From positions 496,001 to 560,000 of the forward strand of contig CP050901.1 in NCBI GenBank assembly GCA_050916095.1: 64,000 bases of DNA, written 5' to 3'. Of this stretch, positions 50,522 through 58,700 are shown piece by piece. The notes under the pieces are model-generated. The model was not told where the DNA came from. It did no database searches and worked only from the letters and a program-made list of their open reading frames with translations. The stretch's first letter is position 1. Every line of letters begins with the position of its first letter. A program made the translations under genes and the position numbers. The DNA comes from JANPCX01 sp050916095. GTDB taxonomy: Bacteria; Pseudomonadota; Gammaproteobacteria; Burkholderiales; Burkholderiaceae_C.

Positions 50522-51022
50522 TCAGGCCTGGGTGCGGCCGATGGTGTCGAGTTCTTTTTGCAAGGACAAACGCGCCAGCGTGGCGATGGGCAAGGCCAGC
50601 ATCAGCTCAATGCGGCGTTTCAGAACGATGGCGGTGTCCATGAAGGCTCTGCTTTTTTCATCGTCGCCACCGGGCGCATGGCCGGGGTCGGCGACACCCC
50701 AATGGGCCGTCATCGGCTGGCCGGGCCACACCGGGCACACCTCACCGGCAGCGTTGTCGCACACGGTGAAAACAAAGTCGAGCGCGGGCGCATCTTCCTG
50801 CGCGAACTCATCCCAACTCTTGCTTCGGTAGCCATCGTTTGGAATGTGCAGCGCCTTCAACGTGGACAAAGCGAAGGGGTTGACGCTGCCATTGGGATGG
50901 CTGCCCGCAGAGTAGGCCTTGAACTGGCCTTTACCGAGTTGGTTCATCAAACCCTCCGCCAAGATGGAGCGGGCGGAGTTGCCAGTGCAGATAAAGAGGA
51001 TGTTGTAGGTGGGTGTGCTCAT
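50522..51022 (-). CDS. arsC: Arsenate reductase ArsC, low-molecular-weight phosphatase type (copy 1)
   Basis: The 166-residue paralogue has P-loop C12-T-G-N-S-A-R18 (ILFICTGNSARSILAEGLM) and acid loop VADPGHAPGGDDE, with TVCDNAAGEVCPVW as the later Cys region. Both ArsC copies share the SKSWDEFAQ/SKSWDEFSQ segment, so they are related by duplication, but they are clearly diverged and may differ in speed or electron donor. ATG 51022 is preferred; the frame upstream overlaps arsI. Confidence 0.9.
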   Translation of the reverse strand: MSTPTYNILFICTGNSARSILAEGLMNQLGKGQFKAYSAGSHPNGSVNPFALSTLKALHIPNDGYRSKSWDEFAQEDAPALDFVFTVCDNAAGEVCPVWPGQPMTAHWGVADPGHAPGGDDEKSRAFMDTAIVLKRRIELMLALPIATLARLSLQKELDTIGRTQA

Positions 51023-51029
51023 GAATACC

Positions 51030-51551
51030 TCAGCAACATGAAGTGGATGACTTGACGGGAATGTTGATGGTTTTGCCGCGTGTTGGTGGGCAACACGCGG
51101 CAACCGGTTCTGCACTCACTGTTGGGGCGCAGCATGCAGATGCAGCCGTGGGCGCTTCGGACTTGACCGCTTCTTTTTCGTTGAACACGGGGATGTTGCC
51201 CAGCGTTTGGAAATGTTCCCAGGCAATGCCTTGTGGGTCGGTCACCCAGTGTTTGTCGCTGCGGGCGTAGCAGCAGGTGGTGGCACCTTCATCGAGAACG
51301 GCCATGTCGGCCGATGAGGCGCGTGCTTTCAACTCAGCCAATTCGGCTTCGTTGTCAGCCTGGATGCCCAGGTGGTCAATGCCGGGTTTGTTGCCGCGCG
51401 TGGAAATTGCAAAGTTCACCGGCGGGTCTTGCAGCATCCACTTGGCGTAGTCGCTCTCCGCCCGGGTGGGGTCGGCCGCAAAGAGTTTGGAATAAAAGCC
51501 GATGCTCTGGGCGAGGTCATCGACATGCAGGTGGACGTGGAAACGTTTCAT
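51030..51551 (-). CDS. arsI: ArsI-type C-As lyase (vicinal oxygen chelate family)
   Basis: The 173-residue dioxygenase fold has candidate Fe(II) ligands H5, H60 (DHLG) and E112 (WEHF), plus the vicinal cysteine pair C93-C94 followed by K100 (TTCCYARSDKHWVTDPQG). This arrangement matches ArsI, which cleaves the carbon-arsenic bond of methylarsenite and related organoarsenicals. CadI-like proteins are the alternative. A C-terminal tail carries three more Cys pairs (SACC, AACC, TSCC), probably binding metalloid. It lies between arsR and arsC. Confidence 0.85.
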   Translation of the reverse strand: MKRFHVHLHVDDLAQSIGFYSKLFAADPTRAESDYAKWMLQDPPVNFAISTRGNKPGIDHLGIQADNEAELAELKARASSADMAVLDEGATTCCYARSDKHWVTDPQGIAWEHFQTLGNIPVFNEKEAVKSEAPTAASACCAPTVSAEPVAACCPPTRGKTINIPVKSSTSCC

Positions 51552-51565
51552 GCAGAGTTCTCCGT

Positions 51566-51892
51566 TCAGCAGGTGGTGCAGTCAGGTGCTGCGGTGGTGG
51601 CGCACGACGTGCCTTGGCAGCAGTGCGCGGTGAGGTAAGCCAAGAGTTCGTTCATGTGGGCCAGCGAGGGCTTGTAGATGAGGTTGCGGCCCTCTCGTTC
51701 TTGAGACACCAAACCCGCATGCGTCAACTCCTTCAGGTGGAAGGACAGCGTGGAGGCCGGTACATCCAAGGTGGCGCACAGCGCGCTGGGCGTCAGCCCT
51801 TGCGGCGCTGCGCCCACCAAAGCACGAAAAATTCGCAGCCGCATGCTTTGGGCCAGGGCCGCAAGAGAGGTGATGGCTATTTGTTCTTCCAT
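51566..51892 (-). CDS. arsR: ArsR family metalloregulator
   Basis: This 108-residue winged helix-turn-helix repressor has recognition helix VPASTLSFHLKELTHAGLVS (about 45-64) and wing REGRNLIYKP. The usual E. coli CxC site on the DNA-binding helix is absent; instead there is a Cys-rich C-terminus C91-C92 and C97, C105, C108, as in the subgroup sensing As(III) through C-terminal cysteines. It should be released from the operator at 51895-51918 by arsenite. First gene of the operon. Confidence 0.93.
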   Translation of the reverse strand: MEEQIAITSLAALAQSMRLRIFRALVGAAPQGLTPSALCATLDVPASTLSFHLKELTHAGLVSQEREGRNLIYKPSLAHMNELLAYLTAHCCQGTSCATTAAPDCTTC

Positions 51893-51894
51893 GT

Positions 51895-51918
51895 TTCCAT
51901 AATCATGGAATTATGGAA
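51895..51918. promoter_or_regulatory. ArsR operator (inverted repeat) of the arsenic operon
   Basis: TTCCATAAT-CATGGA-ATTATGGAA is a perfect 9-bp inverted repeat with a 6-bp spacer, beginning 3 bp upstream of the arsR start codon. It is AT-rich, as ArsR/SmtB sites are. The rest of the 321-bp gap to mraZ (51893-52213) holds the mraZ promoter region and no gene. Confidence 0.7.
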
Positions 51919-52121
51919 TCTTGTCAACGGTGTGTTGCCCGTGGAATTGCTTTTTTCCAAATGGCAGCCCGTGAAAACCCGAGGTGGATCAATAAAAATG
52001 CTCACCCAACACTTTCATAGCTCCTGGTAAGTGCTTGTTTTTGAACGACTTTCCAAATCGAAAATCACTTGCCGCATGTTTGCTAAGTGCTTGATTTAAT
52101 TGATTTTTCTTACACATTTCA

Positions 52122-52190
52122 TTGACCTTGCCAAGAGGAATGCGCTAAAGTGCATCAAAGTGCATTTTTGTGGGTTTTTGTGGTGATGGC
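52122..52190 (+). promoter_or_regulatory. Putative mraZ promoter and MraZ-box direct repeats
   Basis: TTGACC (52122-52127), an 18-bp spacer and TAAAGT (52146-52151) form a plausible sigma-70 promoter. From 52141 to 52190 the sequence falls into five successive 10-bp units, each beginning TG: TGCGCTAAAG, TGCATCAAAG, TGCATTTTTG, TGGGTTTTTG, TGGTGATGGC. MraZ represses its own operon by binding TGGG-type direct repeats with 10-bp periodicity, so this is the likely operator. Confidence 0.5.
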
Positions 52191-52213
52191 GACGCGTTGC
52201 GATCGCCCAACGA

Positions 52214-52672
52214 ATGGTTCTCTCAGTGGCAAACATCGTCTTCCAAGGGGCGTCGGCGCTGACTCTTGATGTCAAGGGTCGCATTGCCATGCCTGCGCGG
52301 CACCGGGAGGTGTTGGCGGCTATGGGGGTGAGCGAGTTGACCATCACCAAACACCCCGAAGGTTCGTTGATGATTTTTCCGCGTCCGGCGTGGGAGTCTT
52401 TCCGCGACAAGGTGGCTGCGCTGCCAATGTCAGCCAGCGGCTGGAAGCGCATCTTTCTGGGCAACGCCATGGACGTGGAGATCGACGCGGCTTCACGTGT
52501 GTTGATCTCCCCCGAACTCCGCACGGCCGCCGATCTGCACCGTGACCGAGGTGTGATGTTGCTCGGCATGGGCAGCCACTTTGAACTCTGGGACAGTGCG
52601 CGTTACGCCGAGCATGAGGCGCGCGTGATGCAGTCCGACATGCCTGACGCGTTGAAAGACTTCAGCTTCTGA
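52214..52672 (+). CDS. mraZ: Transcriptional regulator MraZ
   Basis: This 152-residue AbrB-like protein has two SpoVT/AbrB domains (ALTLDVKGRIAMPARHREVL and AMDVEIDAASRVLISPELR). It represses the dcw operon that it heads. The start is slightly uncertain: ATG 52214 (MVLSVANIVFQGASALTLD) or GTG 52226; most MraZ proteins begin close to FQGAS. rsmH follows 5 nt after the stop. Confidence 0.94.
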   Translation: MVLSVANIVFQGASALTLDVKGRIAMPARHREVLAAMGVSELTITKHPEGSLMIFPRPAWESFRDKVAALPMSASGWKRIFLGNAMDVEIDAASRVLISPELRTAADLHRDRGVMLLGMGSHFELWDSARYAEHEARVMQSDMPDALKDFSF

Positions 52673-52677
52673 GCGGC

Positions 52678-53640
52678 ATGCTGATGAACGCCACGTCCGT
52701 CACCCCCACGTTCGCCCACACCACGGTGCTGCTCCACGAAGCGGTGGATGCACTCGTGAGCGATCCGCAGGGGACTTACGTGGATGGCACCTTCGGACGA
52801 GGTGGCCACACCCGCGCGCTCTTACAGCGTTTAGGCGAGAAGGGCAGGGTGCTCGCCCTGGACCGCGATCTGGATGCAGTGGCTGCTGCAACATCAGGGC
52901 AGACGCGGGTCGATGACCCGCGTTTTTCCATTCATCACACCGCATTTGCGAACATGGTCGATGTACTGGCGGCGCAGGGCATTCAACAGGTGCATGGTGT
53001 GCTGCTGGACTTGGGCGTGTCGTCGCCGCAAATTGACAACCCAGAGCGTGGTTTCAGTTTTCGTTTTGATGGCCCGCTGGACATGCGCATGGACACCAGC
53101 CGTGGCGAAAGTGCGGCCGACTACCTGGCGCGTGCCGACGAATCCCACATCGCCCAGGTGATACGCGACTACGGTGAAGAACGATTTGCCGTACAGGTGG
53201 CCAAAGCCCTGGTGGCGAGACGTGAAGCCGGCCAGCCCGTGCGCACCACACGCGAGTTGGCCGACGTGGTGGCGCGCACTGTCAGAACGAGGGAGCCCGG
53301 CCAAGACCCTGCGACACGCACTTTCCAGGCCCTGCGCATTTTTGTGAACGCAGAGCTGGACGAGTTGGAGCGCGCCTTAAAGGCGTCCTTGAACTTGCTG
53401 ATGCCGGGCGGCCGCTTGGCGGTCATCAGTTTTCACTCACTCGAAGACCGCATCGTCAAAACCTTCATCGCCCGCGAGAGCAAGGCTGAGTTTGATCGCC
53501 GTGCGCCATTTGCGCCCGAAAAAGCCATGCGCCTCCAAGCGCTGGCGCGTATCAAGCCCAGCGGCGCGGAGGTGGCGGCCAATCCGCGCTCGCGTTCCGC
53601 CATCTTGCGTGTCGCACAGCGCACGGCGGTGGTTGTATGA
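52678..53640 (+). CDS. rsmH: 16S rRNA (cytosine(1402)-N(4))-methyltransferase
   Basis: RsmH (MraW) methylates C1402 of 16S rRNA with S-adenosylmethionine. The 320-residue protein has the SAM loop YVDGTFGRGGHTRALL (about residues 30-45), LDRDLDA, GVLLDLGVSSPQIDNPERGFSF (about 102-123) and the C-terminal VISFHSLEDRIVKTF. ATG 52678 or ATG 52684 may be used. It overlaps ftsL by 4 nt (ATGA). Confidence 0.97.
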   Translation: MLMNATSVTPTFAHTTVLLHEAVDALVSDPQGTYVDGTFGRGGHTRALLQRLGEKGRVLALDRDLDAVAAATSGQTRVDDPRFSIHHTAFANMVDVLAAQGIQQVHGVLLDLGVSSPQIDNPERGFSFRFDGPLDMRMDTSRGESAADYLARADESHIAQVIRDYGEERFAVQVAKALVARREAGQPVRTTRELADVVARTVRTREPGQDPATRTFQALRIFVNAELDELERALKASLNLLMPGGRLAVISFHSLEDRIVKTFIARESKAEFDRRAPFAPEKAMRLQALARIKPSGAEVAANPRSRSAILRVAQRTAVVV

Positions 53641-53942
53641 CCCGCTTTAACGTGCTGTTGTTATTGGCCTTGATTGTCAGCAGCCTGTACCTCGTACGAG
53701 TGTCTTATGACGCGCGTCGCCAATTCACACTTCTGGACAAAGCTAAAAGCGAGGCTCGCCAGCTCGACAGCGATTTTGAGCGCCTGAAAACCGAACAACA
53801 GTCCCAGGCCACGCCGCTGCGTGTGGAAAAAACCGCGCGTGAAAAATTGGCCATGCGCACTGCATCACCCAATGTGACGCACTATGTCAGCGGCCCGGCC
53901 TCAGCGCCGACTTCTGGCAATACGACACAGGAGGTGCGCTGA
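53637..53942 (+). CDS. ftsL: Cell division protein FtsL
   Basis: The 101-residue bitopic protein has a very short cytoplasmic end, one membrane helix (residues 4-22, FNVLLLLALIVSSLYLVRV) and a periplasmic leucine-zipper-like coiled coil (about 30-70). It forms the FtsQLB complex that activates FtsWI. Its position between rsmH and ftsI and its size are diagnostic. The start overlaps the rsmH stop and its stop overlaps the ftsI ATG. Confidence 0.92.
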   Translation: MTRFNVLLLLALIVSSLYLVRVSYDARRQFTLLDKAKSEARQLDSDFERLKTEQQSQATPLRVEKTAREKLAMRTASPNVTHYVSGPASAPTSGNTTQEVR

Positions 53943-55738
53943 TGGCTGGCCGCATGCCCACCAGCCACCGCAGCGCGCCTGGCGCTACCGGCCACAGCAG
54001 CGTGCGCAGTGTGAACTACACCAGCAGCCCCCTGCTCGCGTCCAAGACGCCACCTTGGCGCTCGCGTTTTTTGGTGGCGCTGATTGGTTTGGCTTTTTGT
54101 GTGCTGCTCGGCCGCGCACTCTATGTGCAGGTGATTGGTGCGGACTTTTTTCAGCGCCAAGGTGAAATGCGTTTCGCGCGCACTTTGGAGCTGTCAGCCA
54201 GCCGAGGTCGTATCACTGACCGCAATGGCTTGTTGTTGGCATCCAGTGTGCCCGCTCCATCGCTGTGGGCCATTCCGAAAGATTTCGAAGCCGACAAAAC
54301 ACAGCGCCGTCAGTTGGCCAAGTTGTTGAACATGACGCCTGCCGAGTTAGACAAGCGCTTGTCGGATAACCCCAACTTTGTTTGGCTGCGCAGGCAGGTG
54401 GACGACACCGTGGCCCAAGAAGTGCGGGCACTCGGCGTGCGCGGGGTGCACCAGGTGCGCGAGTACAAACGCAAATACCCCGAGGGTGAGTCGGCTGCCC
54501 ACGTGGTCGGTTTCAATAACATCGAAGACAAAGGCCAAGAGGGCATTGAGCTGGCGTTTCAAAGCGAGCTGTCAGGCCGCGATGGCAGTCGCCGTGTCAT
54601 CAAGGACCGATTGGGCCGTGTGGTCGAAGACATCGGCGAGAGCGTGGCACCGGTGGATGGACGCGACATCGAGCTGTCCATTGATTCCAAAATTCAGTTC
54701 TTTGCTTACCAACGTGTGCGCGATGCAGTGGCCCAACACAAAGCCAAAGCGGGCAGTGTCGTTGTACTGGACGCACAAAGTGGTGAAGTGCTGGCCCTGG
54801 CCAACTACCCCAGTTTTAATCCTGACGACCGAAGAAATCTCACCGGTGCGCAACTGCGCAACCGCGCACTGACCGACACCTTCGAGCCGGGCTCCACCAT
54901 GAAACCCTTTGTGGCTGCACTGGCCATCGAAAGCGGTCGTGTCAAACCGTCCACGGTGATTCCAACCGCGCCCGGCCGCATGATGGTGACGGGTTTGCCG
55001 ATTACTGACGCACACCCTCACGGCGACATGACCGTGGAGGAGGTGATTCAAAAATCCAGCAACGTCGGCACCGTGAAGATGGCCATGCAAATGCAGCCAC
55101 GCGAGATGTACGACATGTTCACCGACGTGGGCCTCGGTCAGCGGCCTCAGCTCAACTTCCCCGGTGTCGTCACGGGGCGACTGCGCCCTTACAAAACATG
55201 GCGGCCGATCGAGCAAGCCACGATGAGTTATGGCTATGGCTTGTCCTCTTCCTTGTTCCAGTTGGCACGTGCCTACACGGTATTCGCCCACGATGGCGAG
55301 CTGATGCCTGTGTCCTTGTTGAAACAAGACCAGCCTGTGTCCGGCACGCGTGTCATCTCTCCAGCAACAGCGGCCGCCATGCGCAAGATGCTGCAGATGG
55401 CCGCAGGTGATGGCGGCACCGCGCCGCTGGCGCAGGCCATTGGTTATTCCGTGGGCGGCAAAACCGGTACGGCGCACAAACAAGAAGGTAAAGGTTACGC
55501 GGAGAAAAAATACCGCGCTTGGTTTGTCGGTTTGGCCCCCATCAAAAACCCACGCATCGTGGTGGCCGTGATGGTGGATGAGCCCAGCAATGGCCAGTAC
55601 TACGGAGGTTTAGTGGCGGCCCCGGTATTCAGTGCGGTGGTGCAGCAAACCTTGCGTACTTTGAATGTGGCGCCTGACATGGAGGTTCGCCCCCACATCG
55701 TCACGCGCCAACTCCCTGCGGTGGAGGAGAGCTTCTGA
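53942..55738 (+). CDS. ftsI: Peptidoglycan transpeptidase FtsI (PBP3)
   Basis: This septal DD-transpeptidase of 598 residues has a membrane anchor (about residues 42-62, RFLVALIGLAFCVLLGRALY), a pedestal domain beginning at about 75 (ASRGRITDRNG) and a penicillin-binding domain. Its catalytic motifs are S-T-M-K (GSTMKPF, about residue 318), SSN (QKSSNVGTVK, about 375) and KTGTA (about 507). It works with FtsW at the septum. Start and stop codons overlap those of ftsL and murE by one base each. Confidence 0.97.
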   Translation: MAGRMPTSHRSAPGATGHSSVRSVNYTSSPLLASKTPPWRSRFLVALIGLAFCVLLGRALYVQVIGADFFQRQGEMRFARTLELSASRGRITDRNGLLLASSVPAPSLWAIPKDFEADKTQRRQLAKLLNMTPAELDKRLSDNPNFVWLRRQVDDTVAQEVRALGVRGVHQVREYKRKYPEGESAAHVVGFNNIEDKGQEGIELAFQSELSGRDGSRRVIKDRLGRVVEDIGESVAPVDGRDIELSIDSKIQFFAYQRVRDAVAQHKAKAGSVVVLDAQSGEVLALANYPSFNPDDRRNLTGAQLRNRALTDTFEPGSTMKPFVAALAIESGRVKPSTVIPTAPGRMMVTGLPITDAHPHGDMTVEEVIQKSSNVGTVKMAMQMQPREMYDMFTDVGLGQRPQLNFPGVVTGRLRPYKTWRPIEQATMSYGYGLSSSLFQLARAYTVFAHDGELMPVSLLKQDQPVSGTRVISPATAAAMRKMLQMAAGDGGTAPLAQAIGYSVGGKTGTAHKQEGKGYAEKKYRAWFVGLAPIKNPRIVVAVMVDEPSNGQYYGGLVAAPVFSAVVQQTLRTLNVAPDMEVRPHIVTRQLPAVEESF

Positions 55739-57288
55739 TGGCACCGCTGCATTTGGCCACTATTGAAGAAGCATTGGCTTGGCTGCAGGCGCAAGGAGCA
55801 GTGCGTCTGTGTGCCGACAGTCGGCTGGTGCAGGCCGGCAGTGCCTTCATCGCCTGGCCTGGTTATGCCACCGATGGTCGCCGTTTCGTGGATGCGGCCT
55901 GGGCAGCGGGCGCTGTGGCCTGTTTGGTGGAGGCCGAGGGTGACCGGGCGTTTGGTTTTATCGACCCGAGCAAAGTGGCCACCTTCACTGGGCTGAAACA
56001 ACACACGGGTGTGTTGGCGTCTTTGTTCGAGAAAGAGCCCAGCACCCAGCTGAAGATGGTGGCGACCACGGGCACCAATGGCAAAACGTCCACCGCGTGG
56101 TGGATGGCGCAAGCGCTCACGGCATTGGGTCAACGCTGCGGTGTGGTGGGCACCTTGGGTGTGGGTGAGCCGCCTCCCGTGGGCTCGTCGGTGGGCGAGA
56201 GCGCCCAGGTGTCACCGACCGGCCTCACCACGCCCGACCCTGTCACCTTACAAGCAGCACTGCGTTCGTTCGTGCAGCAAGGTTTCTCTGCTTGCGCTTT
56301 GGAGGCCTCTTCCATCGGCTTGTCAGAACACCGACTGGCTGGCACCCACATTGACGTGGCCCTGTTCACCAATTTCACCCAAGACCACTTGGACTACCAC
56401 GGCAGCATGGATGCCTATTGGCAGGCCAAGGCAGCGCTCTTCGCCTGGCCGGGTCTGCGCTCTGCCGTGGTGAATGTGGACGATGCCCAAGGGGCCTTGC
56501 TCGCAGAAAAATTGGGCGGCAAGCCGCTTGAGTTGTGGACCTATTCCACCAGCGGCAGCGCCCGTTTGTCTGCGACCCACATCATGAACGACAGCGGCGG
56601 TCTGCAGTTCACGTTGAATGAAGGTGAACACCAGCACCAGGTACGCACCCGTTTGATCGGCGACTACAACGTCGCCAACTTGCTGGCTGTCATTGGCGCT
56701 TTGAGGGCCCTTGCTGTGCCCTTGGCCGACGCCGTGGCCGTTTGCACGGGGCTGACACCGGTGCCCGGCCGCATGCAGCGTGTGGTGTTGGATCACAAAA
56801 CCTCCACCATCGATTTACCCGAGGTGGTCGTGGACTATGCCCATACCCCCGATGCGCTGGAAAAGGCGCTGCGCGCTTTGTTGCCCTGGTCTGCACACAG
56901 GCAGGGTCAGCTGTGGTGTGTGTTTGGTTGTGGCGGCAATCGCGATGCGACCAAACGGCCCTTGATGGCAGCGGTTGCCCAACGGTACGCGGGCCAAATT
57001 GTGTTGACCAGCGACAACCCCCGCGACGAATCCCCAGCAGCCATCTTGGCGCAAATAGCAAGCGGGCTTTCATCGCAGAACCGTGCCATGCAAGTTGAAG
57101 ACCGCGCAGAAGCGATTGCCTACGCCATTCAGCAGGCCAAGGCGCAGGATGTCGTCTTGCTGGCCGGCAAGGGCCATGAAGACACGCAGGAAATCCAGGG
57201 CCGAAAACTGGCTTTTTCCGACATCCACCAGGCACAGTTGGCGCTGGCCACGCGGGTGCAGCGGTTGCAACAGGAAAAGCGCGCATGA
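55738..57288 (+). CDS. murE: UDP-MurNAc-L-Ala-D-Glu:meso-diaminopimelate ligase
   Basis: This 516-residue Mur ligase adds the third residue of the peptidoglycan stem. The ATP loop is ATTGTNGKTSTAWWM (about residues 104-118), and the amino-acid selectivity motif DNPR (LTSDNPRDE, about 423) indicates meso-diaminopimelate rather than lysine. GYNVANLL-like IGDYNVANLLAVIGAL and VVDYAHTPDALEKAL are typical. ATGA overlap with murF. Confidence 0.96.
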   Translation: MAPLHLATIEEALAWLQAQGAVRLCADSRLVQAGSAFIAWPGYATDGRRFVDAAWAAGAVACLVEAEGDRAFGFIDPSKVATFTGLKQHTGVLASLFEKEPSTQLKMVATTGTNGKTSTAWWMAQALTALGQRCGVVGTLGVGEPPPVGSSVGESAQVSPTGLTTPDPVTLQAALRSFVQQGFSACALEASSIGLSEHRLAGTHIDVALFTNFTQDHLDYHGSMDAYWQAKAALFAWPGLRSAVVNVDDAQGALLAEKLGGKPLELWTYSTSGSARLSATHIMNDSGGLQFTLNEGEHQHQVRTRLIGDYNVANLLAVIGALRALAVPLADAVAVCTGLTPVPGRMQRVVLDHKTSTIDLPEVVVDYAHTPDALEKALRALLPWSAHRQGQLWCVFGCGGNRDATKRPLMAAVAQRYAGQIVLTSDNPRDESPAAILAQIASGLSSQNRAMQVEDRAEAIAYAIQQAKAQDVVLLAGKGHEDTQEIQGRKLAFSDIHQAQLALATRVQRLQQEKRA

Positions 57289-58700
57289 TGACCTTGGCCC
57301 AGCTCCATGCCATGTTGCAAGCGCAACTGCCCGGTGGCGCGCCCTGCCTGCTGGTCGGAGATGGGGCAACCCGCGTGCAGCGGGTTCACTCGGACACGCG
57401 CAGTGTGCAGACGGGTGATTTGTTCGTTGCCTTGAAGGGCGAGCGTTTTGATGCCCACGAGTTTTTGCCCCAGGCATTTGCCAGTGGCGCGGTGGCCGCA
57501 CTGGCTGCATCAGGCTTGAGCGCGGTACACCCTGGCGTGCAAGTGGCAGACACACGACTGGCTCTGGCGGCTTTGGCGGCGCAGTGGCGCGCCTCGTTCA
57601 CCTTGCCATTGATCGCAGTGACCGGAAGCAATGGCAAAACCACGGTCACACAAATGATCGCGTCCATCCTGCGCGCCTGGGTGGGTGATGCTGCTTTCTC
57701 CACGATAGGCAATTTCAACAACGACATTGGCGTGCCGCTCACCTTGTTGAGGCTGCAGGCCGAACACCGTGCGGCTGTCGTGGAGCTGGGGATGAACCAC
57801 CCCGGAGAGATCGCTGGCTTGGCAGCGATGGCGGCGCCCACGGTCGCCTTGGTCAACAACGCCCAGCGCGAACACCAAGAGTTCATGTCGACCGTGGAAG
57901 CGGTTGCCTTAGAAAACGGCGCGGTGATCGAGGCCTTGCCGTCGGATGGCGTGGCGGTGTTTCCAGCCGATGATGAATTCACGCCGGTGTGGAAGCGTTT
58001 GAGTGGCGCGCGCCGCACCATGACGTTTGGTTGGAGCGACGCGGCCGATGTGTGGGGGCAAGCCCATTGGGTGTCGGCTGTTCATGGATTGCCGCACTGG
58101 TCTGTTGCCATACAAACCCCTGTGGGCCGTGCCGACCTGCATTTGGCCGTGGCCGGGTTGCACAACGTGAAGAATGCTTTGGCTGCCGCCACCTGCGCCT
58201 TGGCTGCGGGTTGCCCTTTGGCTGCCGTGGTGCAAGGCCTGGAAACATTCACGCCCGTCAAGGGTCGCTCGCAGCTCAAACAATTCGTTCAAGCAGGGCG
58301 CACCGTCACCTTGGTGGACGACAGCTACAACGCCAACCCCGACTCAGTGCGCGCCGCCATCGATGTGCTGGCCGCGCTGCCAGGACCACGCTGGTTGGTG
58401 CTGGGCGACATGGGCGAGGTGGGTGACCACGGTCCCGCCTTCCACCGCGAGGTGGGGGCCTATGCCCGGCAACAGGGCATCGATGCCCTGTGGACCGCAG
58501 GCGCGGCGTCCATCGAAGCGGCCAGGGCTTTCAGCGGCGCCCAACATTTCGACACCGTGACCGAGTTGCTGTCCGCTTTGCCACAAGCGCCTGAATGCAC
58601 ATCGGTGGTGGTCAAAGGCTCGCGTTTCATGAAGATGGACCAGGTGGTGGACGCACTCATGCAAGACCAGAACAAGAACGGAGAAGCCCATGCTGCCTAG
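57285..58700 (+). CDS. murF: UDP-MurNAc-tripeptide:D-Ala-D-Ala ligase
   Basis: This 471-residue Mur ligase attaches D-Ala-D-Ala. The N-terminal substrate domain (HSDTRSVQTGDLFVALKGER, about 30-50) is followed by the ATP loop AVTGSNGKTTVTQMIASIL (about 107-125), MNHPGEIAGLA and DDSYNANPDSVRAAIDVL (about 345-362). The start overlaps murE by 4 nt and the end overlaps mraY by 11 nt. Confidence 0.96.
   Translation: MMTLAQLHAMLQAQLPGGAPCLLVGDGATRVQRVHSDTRSVQTGDLFVALKGERFDAHEFLPQAFASGAVAALAASGLSAVHPGVQVADTRLALAALAAQWRASFTLPLIAVTGSNGKTTVTQMIASILRAWVGDAAFSTIGNFNNDIGVPLTLLRLQAEHRAAVVELGMNHPGEIAGLAAMAAPTVALVNNAQREHQEFMSTVEAVALENGAVIEALPSDGVAVFPADDEFTPVWKRLSGARRTMTFGWSDAADVWGQAHWVSAVHGLPHWSVAIQTPVGRADLHLAVAGLHNVKNALAAATCALAAGCPLAAVVQGLETFTPVKGRSQLKQFVQAGRTVTLVDDSYNANPDSVRAAIDVLAALPGPRWLVLGDMGEVGDHGPAFHREVGAYARQQGIDALWTAGAASIEAARAFSGAQHFDTVTELLSALPQAPECTSVVVKGSRFMKMDQVVDALMQDQNKNGEAHAA

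Noticed and set aside
49326..50831. 501-codon plus-strand ORF opposite the aquaporin and arsC genes
   Set aside because: It covers three well-supported minus-strand genes and has a His/Gly/Gln-rich shadow composition.
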